Virus record (IMG/VR): IMGVR_UViG_3300050034_000025
Coordinates: 1 to 39,480 of that record
Length of the DNA stretch: 39,480 nucleotides
Strand: one strand, 5' to 3'
DNA from: a virus
Shown: one piece after another, positions 14,528 to 22,703 of the stretch
How the letters are laid out: every line of letters begins with the position of its first letter
How positions within the stretch are numbered: position 1 is the first letter of the stretch
Made by a program: the position numbers and the translations under genes
The notes under the pieces: generated by a model
Databases searched by the model: none
What the model was told of the DNA's origin: nothing
The model's input: the letters and a program-made list of their open reading frames with translations, nothing else

Positions 14528-14833
14528 ATGCCTAATACGCGCCGCTACACAATCGCCGTTGATCCCGTTGAAATCACGATCAATGGAAAAGTCTATGCCG
14601 GTACTCCGGCCATTACCGATCAGGTATGGGAAGCGTGGACAGCCGTTGGGAAAGAGGACTTCCGCCGACGTAGCTTGATTCTTGCGGCTATCACGTTCGG
14701 CCTCACCGAAGCCGAGATTTCAAAGCTTCCCGTAGCCGTTACAACCATCCTCCAGGAAGTCTCGAACGACATTAACCAGTTGGAGGTCGTCAAGGATACG
14801 GGGGAAGAAAACCCGTCGTCTCCGGCGGCATAG
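14528..14833 (+). CDS. Tail assembly chaperone G
   Basis: A 101-residue protein after the tail tube and before the tape measure. Its start (RRYTIAVDPVEITINGKVYAG) and helical body (DFRRRSLILAAITFGLTEAEISKL) fit the short chaperone of the lambda G/GT type. These proteins coat the tape measure during tail assembly. Its last codons overlap a -1 frame that continues to 15123. Confidence 0.75.
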   Translation: MPNTRRYTIAVDPVEITINGKVYAGTPAITDQVWEAWTAVGKEDFRRRSLILAAITFGLTEAEISKLPVAVTTILQEVSNDINQLEVVKDTGEENPSSPAA

Positions 14834-15123
14834 ACTTCGGGTTCATAGCCGCCTTCCTAGCGCAGCGGACACCGTGGAGCTTTGAATCAGTTCTCGACAT
14901 GCCGCTGCCTAGACTTTGGAACGTGATCGAAGGGTTCAACCGTATGCAGGACATGGCAAGCGGTAAGAGCGATGGACAGGTTACTCCAGAACAAGAAAGC
15001 GCCTCGTTCACAATGGCGAGTAGCTTTGGAAAGAAGACTTCGTTCGACTGCCTGCCGTCACCGTTCCAGCATTACTTGAAGTCAATGAAGCCTAAAGCAC
15101 AGAGCGAGGGGCGCAATGGCTAA
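14528..15123 (+). CDS. Tail assembly chaperone GT (programmed -1 frameshift product)
   Basis: The -1 frame is open from 14776 to 15123 and encodes SGGIDFGFIAAFLAQRTPWS followed by a helical region. That is the expected T part, and it has no ATG or ribosome binding site near its beginning. A shift at 14809-14815 would give a 198-residue G-T fusion (95 G codons, one re-read proline codon, 102 T codons). The fusion overlaps the tape measure start by 8 bases, as usual. Frame and coding potential are seen; the frameshift itself is inferred from family precedent. Confidence 0.78.
14809..14815 (+). other. Candidate -1 slippery heptamer A AAC CCG
   Basis: In the zero frame the codons are AAC CCG, and after a -1 slip AAA CCC. 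The site therefore obeys the X XXY YYZ rule. A GGGGG tract 4-9 bases upstream (14800-14804) could pair with 16S rRNA as a stimulator, and G GGG GAA there is an alternative slip site. Confidence 0.6.
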
Positions 15124-17761
15124 CAATCTCAGAATCGACATTACAGCCGATGCGTCCTCCGCAACATCAAGCCTAAATCAAGCATCCGGCGCAGTTCATC
15201 AGGTAGGAGAAGAGTCCACCCGCACCGCTGCGGCCATGAGCGCCTACAACGCTGCCGCCGGGCGCAGCACTGCTGTGTCCACCTCGCTCGGAGAAGCATT
15301 TGACCGCGCCTCTGCCGCCGGTGCCACAATGACCGAGGCCATGGAACAGGCCGTCGCGTCGCTTAACAATGTCACCCCCTCCGCGAACAATGCCGCTCGC
15401 GCCGTAGGAAACACGTCAAACGCGTTCTATGCCGCACAGGGCGCGTCGCGCATGTTGGCAGGGCAGTTGCCTACCCGAGCGCTTGAGCGCTTCGTGTCGG
15501 GTATTGCTCCGCTTCGGGCGCTCCTTCTTGCCGCTTTCCCTATCATGGGAATGGTTGCCTTGGGCGAAATGGCCGTTGAGGTCGGAAAGAAGATTTACGA
15601 CGCCTTCGACGTTGGAGGGAAGCGGGCGCAAACTTTTCAAATCGAGGTAGACAACGCTAGCACGTCGATTGAAAAGCAGAACGCCGACATGCAGGTGCAG
15701 ATCGACAAGCTAGACGCGGAAACTGCGAAGATCGAGCGTAAGCCAATTAACGGCGTCAAGATGGCGCTCGATGAAGCCGCCGCATCCGCTCTGGAGCTTC
15801 AAACTCGCCTGGAGCGTGATAGCGCTGAGTTTATGAACCTGATGAAGAATCAGGCGCTTTCCGGGACAATGACTCAGCGAGTTCTTGGAGTGTCTCCCGG
15901 CACTGAAGAATTGCAGCGCATGGAGCGCGAGCACGAAATCAACCTTGCAAATCAGGCCACTGCGCAAGGAAAGCTAGGCGAAAATGTAAGGTACACATCA
16001 GAGCTTCAGCGCCGCTATAACAGTCTGCTCGTGGACTGGGGAAATGCGACTGAACGTAATCAGGCTCTTTCTGCTCTTGGCGGCGCAGGAAACCAGATGC
16101 GCGTTCAGGAGTTTTCTGCTGCTGCTGCATCTAAAGACATTGAGAACACGCGTCTTGCAATAAGCATGATGCAGCAGAGAAACGCTTCCACGCGCGAATA
16201 CATCGCGCTGCAAAACTCCGAGAAGGATCACACTTCCGCCCTGCAACAGCAGGAGCAGCAGCGCATGGCCAAATCTGCCGAAGAGGCTGCGCGAAGAGCA
16301 GACCAGCAGCGCATGGAAGAAGACCGTATTCAGGTTCAGCGCGCGCGTGGAGCCGGGGAGTCCGGCGCTGCCCCCGCACTCGGCACAACGATCGGCCAGT
16401 CTGCCGCCGAGGCTGATTTTTGGCGCAGCAAGCTCTCTACGTTTAGCTCCGGTTCAAGCGAGTATCTCTCTGCCGAGACGGCCTACAACGCTGCGCGCAA
16501 GACGCTGAACGAAGCCGAAACTGAATCTCTAACGAAGACATTCACGACGGAGTTCAACGCGCAGGTAGAGGCGCAGAAAGTTCAAGAGGAAGCAGATAAG
16601 CGTACAGGGGAAGATTGGACACGCCGTCACCGCGAGCAGCTATCCCTTTTGGCAGAGCAGACGAGCGCCGCAGAGCGTGCTGCCGAGCTTTCAGAGAGCG
16701 CGAGCACGCGCAACACTGCTTTCCGCGTAGCAATGGGGGCCGAGAAGCCCGAGGCGGCTTATACCGAGCAGATGCAGACTTCGCGCACTTCCGAGGCTGC
16801 GCAGGTTGCCCCTCTACAGACGCAGCGTGCCGCCCTGCATCCAGAGTATGACGAGACAGAGGTCACTCAGGCACAGAAGATCGAAGATCAGATCAAGCAG
16901 ATTCATGAAAAAGCTGAATCCGAGCGTGCGAGTTTGACGCAGAAGGAGCTTGAGCGCGAGAACACGCTTTATCAGAAGTGGGCAGGTCAGGTGAAAGGTA
17001 GCCTCACCGGAGTCATGGACGCATGGCTTACCGGGAGCAGCCGCATGGACGTGGCGTGGCGCAACGCTGCCAACAATATGGCCCTGTCGATGGCGAACTC
17101 TCTAGCCAAGCAGGCTACAAAATACCTAGAGCACGAGGCTTTGGTCACTGTGGCGCACATATCCGGTATTGGGACCAGAGCATCTCTTGACACGATGGCA
17201 AATTCTGCTATCTTTGCCAAGCTGCTTGCAAAGTTAGGCGTGCATATTGGTCACGAGGCCGCAGTGACAGCGGCGCACGCTACCGCAAACGCCACGCAAG
17301 TCGCATCTGATGTGGCTGCCGCTGCTGCATCGAAGGTGGCAACTTCGGCTCTCAATGTATCTGAAGTCACCAGCTACACCGCAGTTGCGGCAATGGGGGC
17401 TGCGGCCTCGCAAGCTTCTATTCCTGTTGTTGGTCCAGAGATGGCGACAGCGGCGGCGGCTGAGATGAGCGCACTGGGCGCAGGGTATATCTCTTTGGCC
17501 GCGTTTGCTACAGGCGTTGACTACGTACCGAAGACTGGCGTTGCTATGTTGCATGAGGGAGAAGGCGTTATCACCCGCGATCAGAATCGTGCTATGACGC
17601 GCGCAATGACAAGCGGAGCGCTGACGAACAATAACCAGAAGGCGCTTAACTTCAAATATTCCCCGACGTACAATAGTGGTACGCCGTCAAGCGCAACGAG
17701 CGACACGCGTAACTTCACGCGCATGGCGACACGAGCGATGAGAGTATCAGGAGCAATATGA
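15116..17761 (+). CDS. Tape measure protein
   Basis: An 881-residue protein, mostly helical. It has an N-terminal Ala/Ser-rich coiled coil, hydrophobic segments near residues 135-160 (PLRALLLAAFPIMGMVALG), a long charged coiled coil (about 180-600), and hydrophobic Ala-rich stretches near 690-800. It ends with GVDYVPKTGVAMLHEGEGVI, a typical C-terminal motif of lambda-type tape measures. By the usual ratio it implies a tail of roughly 130 nm. It follows the G/GT genes. Confidence 0.92.
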   Translation: MANNLRIDITADASSATSSLNQASGAVHQVGEESTRTAAAMSAYNAAAGRSTAVSTSLGEAFDRASAAGATMTEAMEQAVASLNNVTPSANNAARAVGNTSNAFYAAQGASRMLAGQLPTRALERFVSGIAPLRALLLAAFPIMGMVALGEMAVEVGKKIYDAFDVGGKRAQTFQIEVDNASTSIEKQNADMQVQIDKLDAETAKIERKPINGVKMALDEAAASALELQTRLERDSAEFMNLMKNQALSGTMTQRVLGVSPGTEELQRMEREHEINLANQATAQGKLGENVRYTSELQRRYNSLLVDWGNATERNQALSALGGAGNQMRVQEFSAAAASKDIENTRLAISMMQQRNASTREYIALQNSEKDHTSALQQQEQQRMAKSAEEAARRADQQRMEEDRIQVQRARGAGESGAAPALGTTIGQSAAEADFWRSKLSTFSSGSSEYLSAETAYNAARKTLNEAETESLTKTFTTEFNAQVEAQKVQEEADKRTGEDWTRRHREQLSLLAEQTSAAERAAELSESASTRNTAFRVAMGAEKPEAAYTEQMQTSRTSEAAQVAPLQTQRAALHPEYDETEVTQAQKIEDQIKQIHEKAESERASLTQKELERENTLYQKWAGQVKGSLTGVMDAWLTGSSRMDVAWRNAANNMALSMANSLAKQATKYLEHEALVTVAHISGIGTRASLDTMANSAIFAKLLAKLGVHIGHEAAVTAAHATANATQVASDVAAAAASKVATSALNVSEVTSYTAVAAMGAAASQASIPVVGPEMATAAAAEMSALGAGYISLAAFATGVDYVPKTGVAMLHEGEGVITRDQNRAMTRAMTSGALTNNNQKALNFKYSPTYNSGTPSSATSDTRNFTRMATRAMRVSGAI

Positions 17762-18414
17762 GTTATCCAACGCTGACATTGCCGTATGGAGTCGGGTGGA
17801 ACTACAAGAAGACGCCGAAGTATTCGACGACCATCCAGTATCCTCGCTCCGCGATTCATCCAGCAGTATCTTCGCTGCAAGATAGCGTTGTGTATGAGAT
17901 TGAGCTTGTCTTCAACTACTTGAAGATTAATGGCGCAACTTACACCAACGATTTTCAGTATATTGCTGACTTCTACGAGGCTAATCGCGGAGCTTATGGG
18001 AGATTTATCTTCGACCCATCTGCGGACAACTTCGAGAACATGTCAGTTAGCGGTACCGTCACAAGCCAGAGAAATGGGTTCATCGGCTATGGCGATGGCT
18101 CTACCACTGTATTCCCGCTGTGGCGTTCTACAACTGCTCTAGGCGCGAGCACAGTAACTCGCCTAGAACTTATTCAGTACGTGACACAAATGAACGCCGT
18201 TTATTTCAACGGGGAAGCAACCACTGGGTACACGCTCAGCAACTATCCGGCAGAGATTACGTTCACTTCCGCTCCGCTTAGCGGAGAAGTTATCTCGTGG
18301 GATGGGAGCTATGCGTATCTATGCCACTTCGCAGAGGACTCTGTAGACTTCAACGAGTTTATGTATGATCTGTGGGAGTTGAAGAGCCTCAAGATGGAGA
18401 CGGTGCTGCTGTGA
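17758..18414 (+). CDS. Distal tail protein, DUF2460 family
   Basis: A 218-residue protein with SSLQDSVVYEIELVFNYLKI, DFQYIADFYEANRGAYGRFIF and a final EFMYDLWELKSLKMETV. These match DUF2460, the distal tail family shared with gene transfer agents. It forms the ring joining tail tube and hub. It overlaps the tape measure stop (ATGA) and the next start (GTGA). Confidence 0.88.
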   Translation: MSYPTLTLPYGVGWNYKKTPKYSTTIQYPRSAIHPAVSSLQDSVVYEIELVFNYLKINGATYTNDFQYIADFYEANRGAYGRFIFDPSADNFENMSVSGTVTSQRNGFIGYGDGSTTVFPLWRSTTALGASTVTRLELIQYVTQMNAVYFNGEATTGYTLSNYPAEITFTSAPLSGEVISWDGSYAYLCHFAEDSVDFNEFMYDLWELKSLKMETVLL

Positions 18415-19373
18415 AAACATTCTCTACAGACTTGCTCACGCTTCTTTCGACTGATGTTCCCATTCACCGCATCGACCTTTACACAATTGGCCCATGCTTG
18501 AATGGATCATACATCTATGCCACAAACGCGCAGCTTCCTGCGTCGTACGGTGGCAACGTATATGATCCACGGGCTTATGGATCATGGATTCGCGACGATA
18601 TTACCGTGAAGATTGGTCTGGATTCAAACTCCTGCAAAATGACGCTCTACGCGGACAACTTGAACCCGCCATATTTCCCCGGTACAAGCAGCCAAGCACT
18701 TATGCTCGACGGCGTGAAGTACGGCCTTCTGGCGAATGCGCCAGTGACGATTCAGACGCTCTACAATAGCGACTACCTTACGGGATATGAATTTCCAAAC
18801 ACCGCAGGACCGACAGGAGGAAGCCTCGTCGAGACTAAGTTCGTCGGACTGGTCACGACTATCGAAGACCTTGGCCTGACAAGCTGTACCGTGAACTTGC
18901 AGGATGAGCTTTATCTTCTGAACCGAAAAGTTCCGCACCGGCTTATTCAGGCGACATGCTCCCACACGCTCTACGACGTGGGCTGCGGACTTACCAATAC
19001 GTCTTATCGTAAAGCTGGCGTTGTCGAGGCCGTCACAGACACGACGACTAACGGGTACATGTTTACGACTACCGAGCACATCACTCCTACGTCGAGCGCC
19101 GGAACGTTTGCGCAAGGTCTTCTGACATGGACGACAGGCAAAAACTCGGGATTGTCCTGCACTGTGCGTCTTTACACCGCTGGCGCTTCGAGCGACACGA
19201 TTCAACTCCAGAAGCAGATGATCTTTCCGATTGTGGCCGGTGACGATTTTTACGTCTTCGAGGGATGCGATCATACCTTTTCTCGCTGTGCCGAGTTCCA
19301 TGGAAGCACAAACGCATATATTCAATACGGCGGACAGCCGGTCGTTCCTGTAGCAGAGGCTGCGATAGGATAG
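18411..19373 (+). CDS. Tail hub protein, DUF2163 family
   Basis: A 320-residue protein beginning at GTG 18411, coupled to the previous stop. The C-terminal region has four conserved cysteines (QATCSHTLYDVGCGL and FEGCDHTFSRCAEF), the hallmark of the DUF2163 C-terminal domain. Relatives in the lambda gpL and gene transfer agent lineages are reported to bind an iron-sulfur cluster, and the same is inferred here. It forms the baseplate hub between distal tail and tip proteins. Confidence 0.88.
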   Translation: MKTFSTDLLTLLSTDVPIHRIDLYTIGPCLNGSYIYATNAQLPASYGGNVYDPRAYGSWIRDDITVKIGLDSNSCKMTLYADNLNPPYFPGTSSQALMLDGVKYGLLANAPVTIQTLYNSDYLTGYEFPNTAGPTGGSLVETKFVGLVTTIEDLGLTSCTVNLQDELYLLNRKVPHRLIQATCSHTLYDVGCGLTNTSYRKAGVVEAVTDTTTNGYMFTTTEHITPTSSAGTFAQGLLTWTTGKNSGLSCTVRLYTAGASSDTIQLQKQMIFPIVAGDDFYVFEGCDHTFSRCAEFHGSTNAYIQYGGQPVVPVAEAAIG

Positions 19374-19377
19374 GACC

Positions 19378-19821
19378 ATGAGCGAAGATGAGTTTAGGAA
19401 GGGAATCGTTGCTGAAGCGCTGTCTTGGGAAGGCACACCGTACAGATCGTGCGGTTGCATCAAGGGCGCTGGCGTGAACTGTGCGCAATTTGTGTTTGGA
19501 GTGTACCGAGCTACCGGAGCTATCAGTGTCGATGCGCCTAAACCGAGTTGGTACACCCCGCAGCTTTCTCTGCACTCGAAAGAAGAGCGCCTTATTGAAT
19601 ACCTCAAGGCATATGGCGCAGTGGAGATTGACGAGCAGGATGTAAAGCCGGGCGACGTGATCGCGTACAAAAACGGACTTTCCCACGGACATCTGGCGAT
19701 TGTGGTTGACTGGCCCGTCGTCGTCCATTGTGCGGGAATCAACGGCGTACACCGCAACGGGATGAGCGATGGGATGCTGGCGAAGTTTTCTCGGCGCTAC
19801 TTCACGGCATGGAAAGGCTAG
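19378..19821 (+). CDS. NlpC/P60-type tail peptidase
   Basis: A 147-residue protein with the NlpC/P60 catalytic layout: nucleophile Cys35 in GVNCAQFV, the active-site His in the SHGHLAIVV segment (His103/His105), and a polar third residue near His117 in VVVHCAGING. Such tail-tip peptidases cleave peptidoglycan peptides to let the tail or DNA cross the wall. Its place between the DUF2163 hub and the tip protein matches gene transfer agent order. Confidence 0.88.
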   Translation: MSEDEFRKGIVAEALSWEGTPYRSCGCIKGAGVNCAQFVFGVYRATGAISVDAPKPSWYTPQLSLHSKEERLIEYLKAYGAVEIDEQDVKPGDVIAYKNGLSHGHLAIVVDWPVVVHCAGINGVHRNGMSDGMLAKFSRRYFTAWKG

Positions 19822-19824
19822 GCT

Positions 19825-22683
19825 ATGGGAATCTTCGGGAACTCATCTTCACAGGCGCGGTACTCCGGCACGCTTCACAATCTACAGATCACGCAATCTG
19901 TCTATGGAACTACTGTGCCCATTGTCATTGGAACGCGTCGTGTAGCTCCCAAGCTTCTCTTCTATGGCGGCCTATATCGGGTGCAGGTGTCGGACGGCAG
20001 CAAGGGAGTCTTCGGAGGCAAGGGGAGCACAGAGTACGACTACTATGCCGACACAGAGGCGGCTCTCTGCGCTGCGGCCTACTCGTCTACGCCGAGTGGC
20101 ATTCTGAACATCTGGGACAGTTCCGGCAAGCTCGAAAACGAGAGCGGCTCAATCTCTACCACCCTTACGACCACGACTTATAGCGAAGTGGTCGATCCTG
20201 TTATTGGCTGTGAGCTTGGGGTGAGCTACACAAAATCGTACAGCCAAGCAGTGTCCGATTACGGAAGTGGAACTACGAGCACGCTCACTGGGACTATGGA
20301 AGTTCCAATGACGCGCGTGTCATCAAGCCCGGCGCAGGGAGAATACAGCTACAGTTACGCATCTTCGACGAAGACCTCGACATGGACATTCAATTCTGCT
20401 GACGTAGGCAAAGCGGTAACGATGAACTATAGCTCGGTGTGGTCGCTATATTATCGTGAGCAGACGCAACCGGCGCAGGTTCCTCTGGAATCTCCGTATG
20501 AGGTATCCACGGACAACCAATCGTATTTCTATGCGGACAAGGGAGTCGTAACGATCGGTGGAGTAACCCTGACGAAGGGAGCGTCAACAGAGGGATACAC
20601 GGAGAGCGACGGCGTATATTACTTCACGTCCGATCTTGTCGGAGTAACTGTATACATTTCATACACATACACATCTGACGATTCCACGCTTACGAACTCG
20701 TCTAAGCTCAATCTCACGTTTTTTAACGGAGCACTCGGCCAGTCGCCGTGGAGCTTCATGCAGTCAAACTTTGCCAGTGCGGCTTTCGGATATCCTGGCA
20801 TTGCCTACTTCGGCGCTGATCCTATGGCGATGGGGACCACGGCCACGTTCCCGCAATACAACTTTGAGATTGTTGGGCTGGTCACATATGGCGGTGGCAA
20901 TCTTGATGCGCATCCGTGCGATGGTCTTGAGCTTCTGCTGACAGACAAGTTTCTTGGCGTTGAGTTCCCGAGCGCAATGATTGGCGACTGGACAAGCGCC
21001 TATGCGTACTGGGCGGCGAACAGCTACTTCATTAGTCTTTCGCTCGACACGCAAACGTCCATTTCAGAAGCGATGCGTGACGTGATCGATGTTGGAAACG
21101 TTGGCGCTGTATTCTCTGGCGGCCTGCTGAAGCTTGTTCCGTATGGCGATGAAACCGCCGTTGGCAATGGCTATACTTACACGCCTACGACGACGCCGGT
21201 CGTGACGCTTACAGACAACGACCTCATCCTCCCAGACGTGAAGCCGGGACAGACCACACAAACAGAGCGCCTTACTGTGGCGATCAAGGCGGCTGCGGAC
21301 TGCAATAACTATGTTCAGGCGCAATGGTGCAACCGCGAGAACGACTACAACAACGAGCTAATTTCCGAGCAGGAAGACTCGTACATTTCGCTCTACACGC
21401 GCCGCATCGAGTCCTCGCAGACGTGGGACTGGATTACCACAAGCGCGGCGGCAACGTGGGCGCTCAACCTGCGTCTGAAGCGTTCTTGCTACATCCTGAA
21501 TACCTACAATTTCTATCTTCCTTTCCGGTTCAGCTATCTTGAACCGATGGACATGATCGCGCTTCCGACCGGCGAGGACGTGCGCATTACTCAGATCACC
21601 GACAGTGGAACGTCTGGAACGCTCACGGTCGAGGCCGAGCAGTGGTCCTATGGAACCGCCGCCGCAACGCTCTACAGCAAGCAGTCGGCAGACTCGTATC
21701 AGCCCTCTGTATCTACCGATCTTCCCGGCGACACATACGCCGTTCTTTTTGAAACTACGCCTCTTGGCACAGCGACGCAGCTTAACGAAATTCAGATCGC
21801 CGCGATAGGGAATAGCTCGGCGTGGGGTGGTTGCAAGCCCTACGTGTCAACGGACGGAACCACGTATGCCTACATGGGCACGCCTATCACTAGCTCGGGC
21901 AAGACAGGATTCTTGACCTCGGCGCTGGCCGTAGAGAGTGACCCCGACACAACCAGCACTCTAGCGGTAGACATGACGCTGTCGAGCGCCGAACTGGTGT
22001 CCACGACGAAGGCCAACGCAGATTTGTTCACCACGCTTGCGGCCATTGTGGATTCTGACGGGACTATCGAACTGATCTCCTACGAGACAGTAGCGCTTAC
22101 GTCTGCCTATCACTACACGATCAGCTATTTACGGCGCGGCGTCTACGGAACCACGATCAAAGCGCATGTTGTAGGCGCTCGGTTCTGCTATATTGGCACC
22201 GCTGGTCTTGACGATTATCCGTACGAGACGCAATATATCTCCACACCGCTCTATTTCAAGTTCCCCAGTTTCAACCTCGTTTCCAGCCAGCTTCAGGACT
22301 TGAGCGAGTGCCAAGTCTACACGTATACCCCTACAGGGACGGCGTACCCGAATCCCCCTGTCGTCACCATCGCGCAAAGCTCGACGCAGCCTAGTGGCTC
22401 TACAACGTCAACATCGAGCGATGCTGTGACGGTCACATCCAGCGGTGGAGTTACCACGGCCTCAAAGGTATGGCTTACAATTGATTGGACGTGGGAATCG
22501 AATTACCCGACGCCGCTGAGCTTTCAGGTAGTGGCTTTCACGGGTTCTGATCCTACAGTAACGGCCAACTACCTTTTCGACATTACGACGGTAGTTTCAA
22601 CCGCGCGTTCGCTCATTGTTTCAGTAACTCCAACCGCAACGATTAGCGGCGTAAATGCAGCAGTTAGAGCAATTTATGCCTGA
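19825..22683 (+). CDS. Tail tip / host attachment protein (J-like) with Ig-like insertions
   Basis: A 952-residue protein. The start (YSGTLHNLQITQSVYGTTVPIVIGTRRV) and the centre (SISEAMRDVIDVGNVGAVFSGG, FRFSYLEPMDMIALPTGEDVRITQI, SYLRRGVYGT) match the phage tail tip family related to lambda J and the gene transfer agent tip protein (PF13550 type). Two Ig-like modules are inserted near residues 162-202 and 242-283. It closes the baseplate and carries the fibre. Position after NlpC/P60 supports this. Confidence 0.85.
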   Translation: MGIFGNSSSQARYSGTLHNLQITQSVYGTTVPIVIGTRRVAPKLLFYGGLYRVQVSDGSKGVFGGKGSTEYDYYADTEAALCAAAYSSTPSGILNIWDSSGKLENESGSISTTLTTTTYSEVVDPVIGCELGVSYTKSYSQAVSDYGSGTTSTLTGTMEVPMTRVSSSPAQGEYSYSYASSTKTSTWTFNSADVGKAVTMNYSSVWSLYYREQTQPAQVPLESPYEVSTDNQSYFYADKGVVTIGGVTLTKGASTEGYTESDGVYYFTSDLVGVTVYISYTYTSDDSTLTNSSKLNLTFFNGALGQSPWSFMQSNFASAAFGYPGIAYFGADPMAMGTTATFPQYNFEIVGLVTYGGGNLDAHPCDGLELLLTDKFLGVEFPSAMIGDWTSAYAYWAANSYFISLSLDTQTSISEAMRDVIDVGNVGAVFSGGLLKLVPYGDETAVGNGYTYTPTTTPVVTLTDNDLILPDVKPGQTTQTERLTVAIKAAADCNNYVQAQWCNRENDYNNELISEQEDSYISLYTRRIESSQTWDWITTSAAATWALNLRLKRSCYILNTYNFYLPFRFSYLEPMDMIALPTGEDVRITQITDSGTSGTLTVEAEQWSYGTAAATLYSKQSADSYQPSVSTDLPGDTYAVLFETTPLGTATQLNEIQIAAIGNSSAWGGCKPYVSTDGTTYAYMGTPITSSGKTGFLTSALAVESDPDTTSTLAVDMTLSSAELVSTTKANADLFTTLAAIVDSDGTIELISYETVALTSAYHYTISYLRRGVYGTTIKAHVVGARFCYIGTAGLDDYPYETQYISTPLYFKFPSFNLVSSQLQDLSECQVYTYTPTGTAYPNPPVVTIAQSSTQPSGSTTSTSSDAVTVTSSGGVTTASKVWLTIDWTWESNYPTPLSFQVVAFTGSDPTVTANYLFDITTVVSTARSLIVSVTPTATISGVNAAVRAIYA
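20309..20430 (+). repeat. Ig-like module, copy c (degenerate)
   Basis: Encodes SSSPAQGEYSYSYASSTKTS then TFNSADVGKAVTMNYS. It retains P-A-x-G-E-Y, T-F and A-D-x-G-K but contains a small insertion. Confidence 0.6.
20547..20672 (+). repeat. Ig-like module, copy d (degenerate)
   Basis: Encodes TEGYTESDGVYYFTSDLVGV followed by YISYTYTS, the same pattern as copy a with a changed first strand. Confidence 0.6.
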
Positions 22684-22703
22684 CGAAAAAAGGTGCAAAA
22701 ATT

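Noticed and set aside
18624-19757. Leftward 377-residue frame opposite the hub and peptidase genes
   Set aside because: It lies wholly opposite two strongly supported genes, with Arg/Cys/Ser-rich composition typical of a mirror frame.
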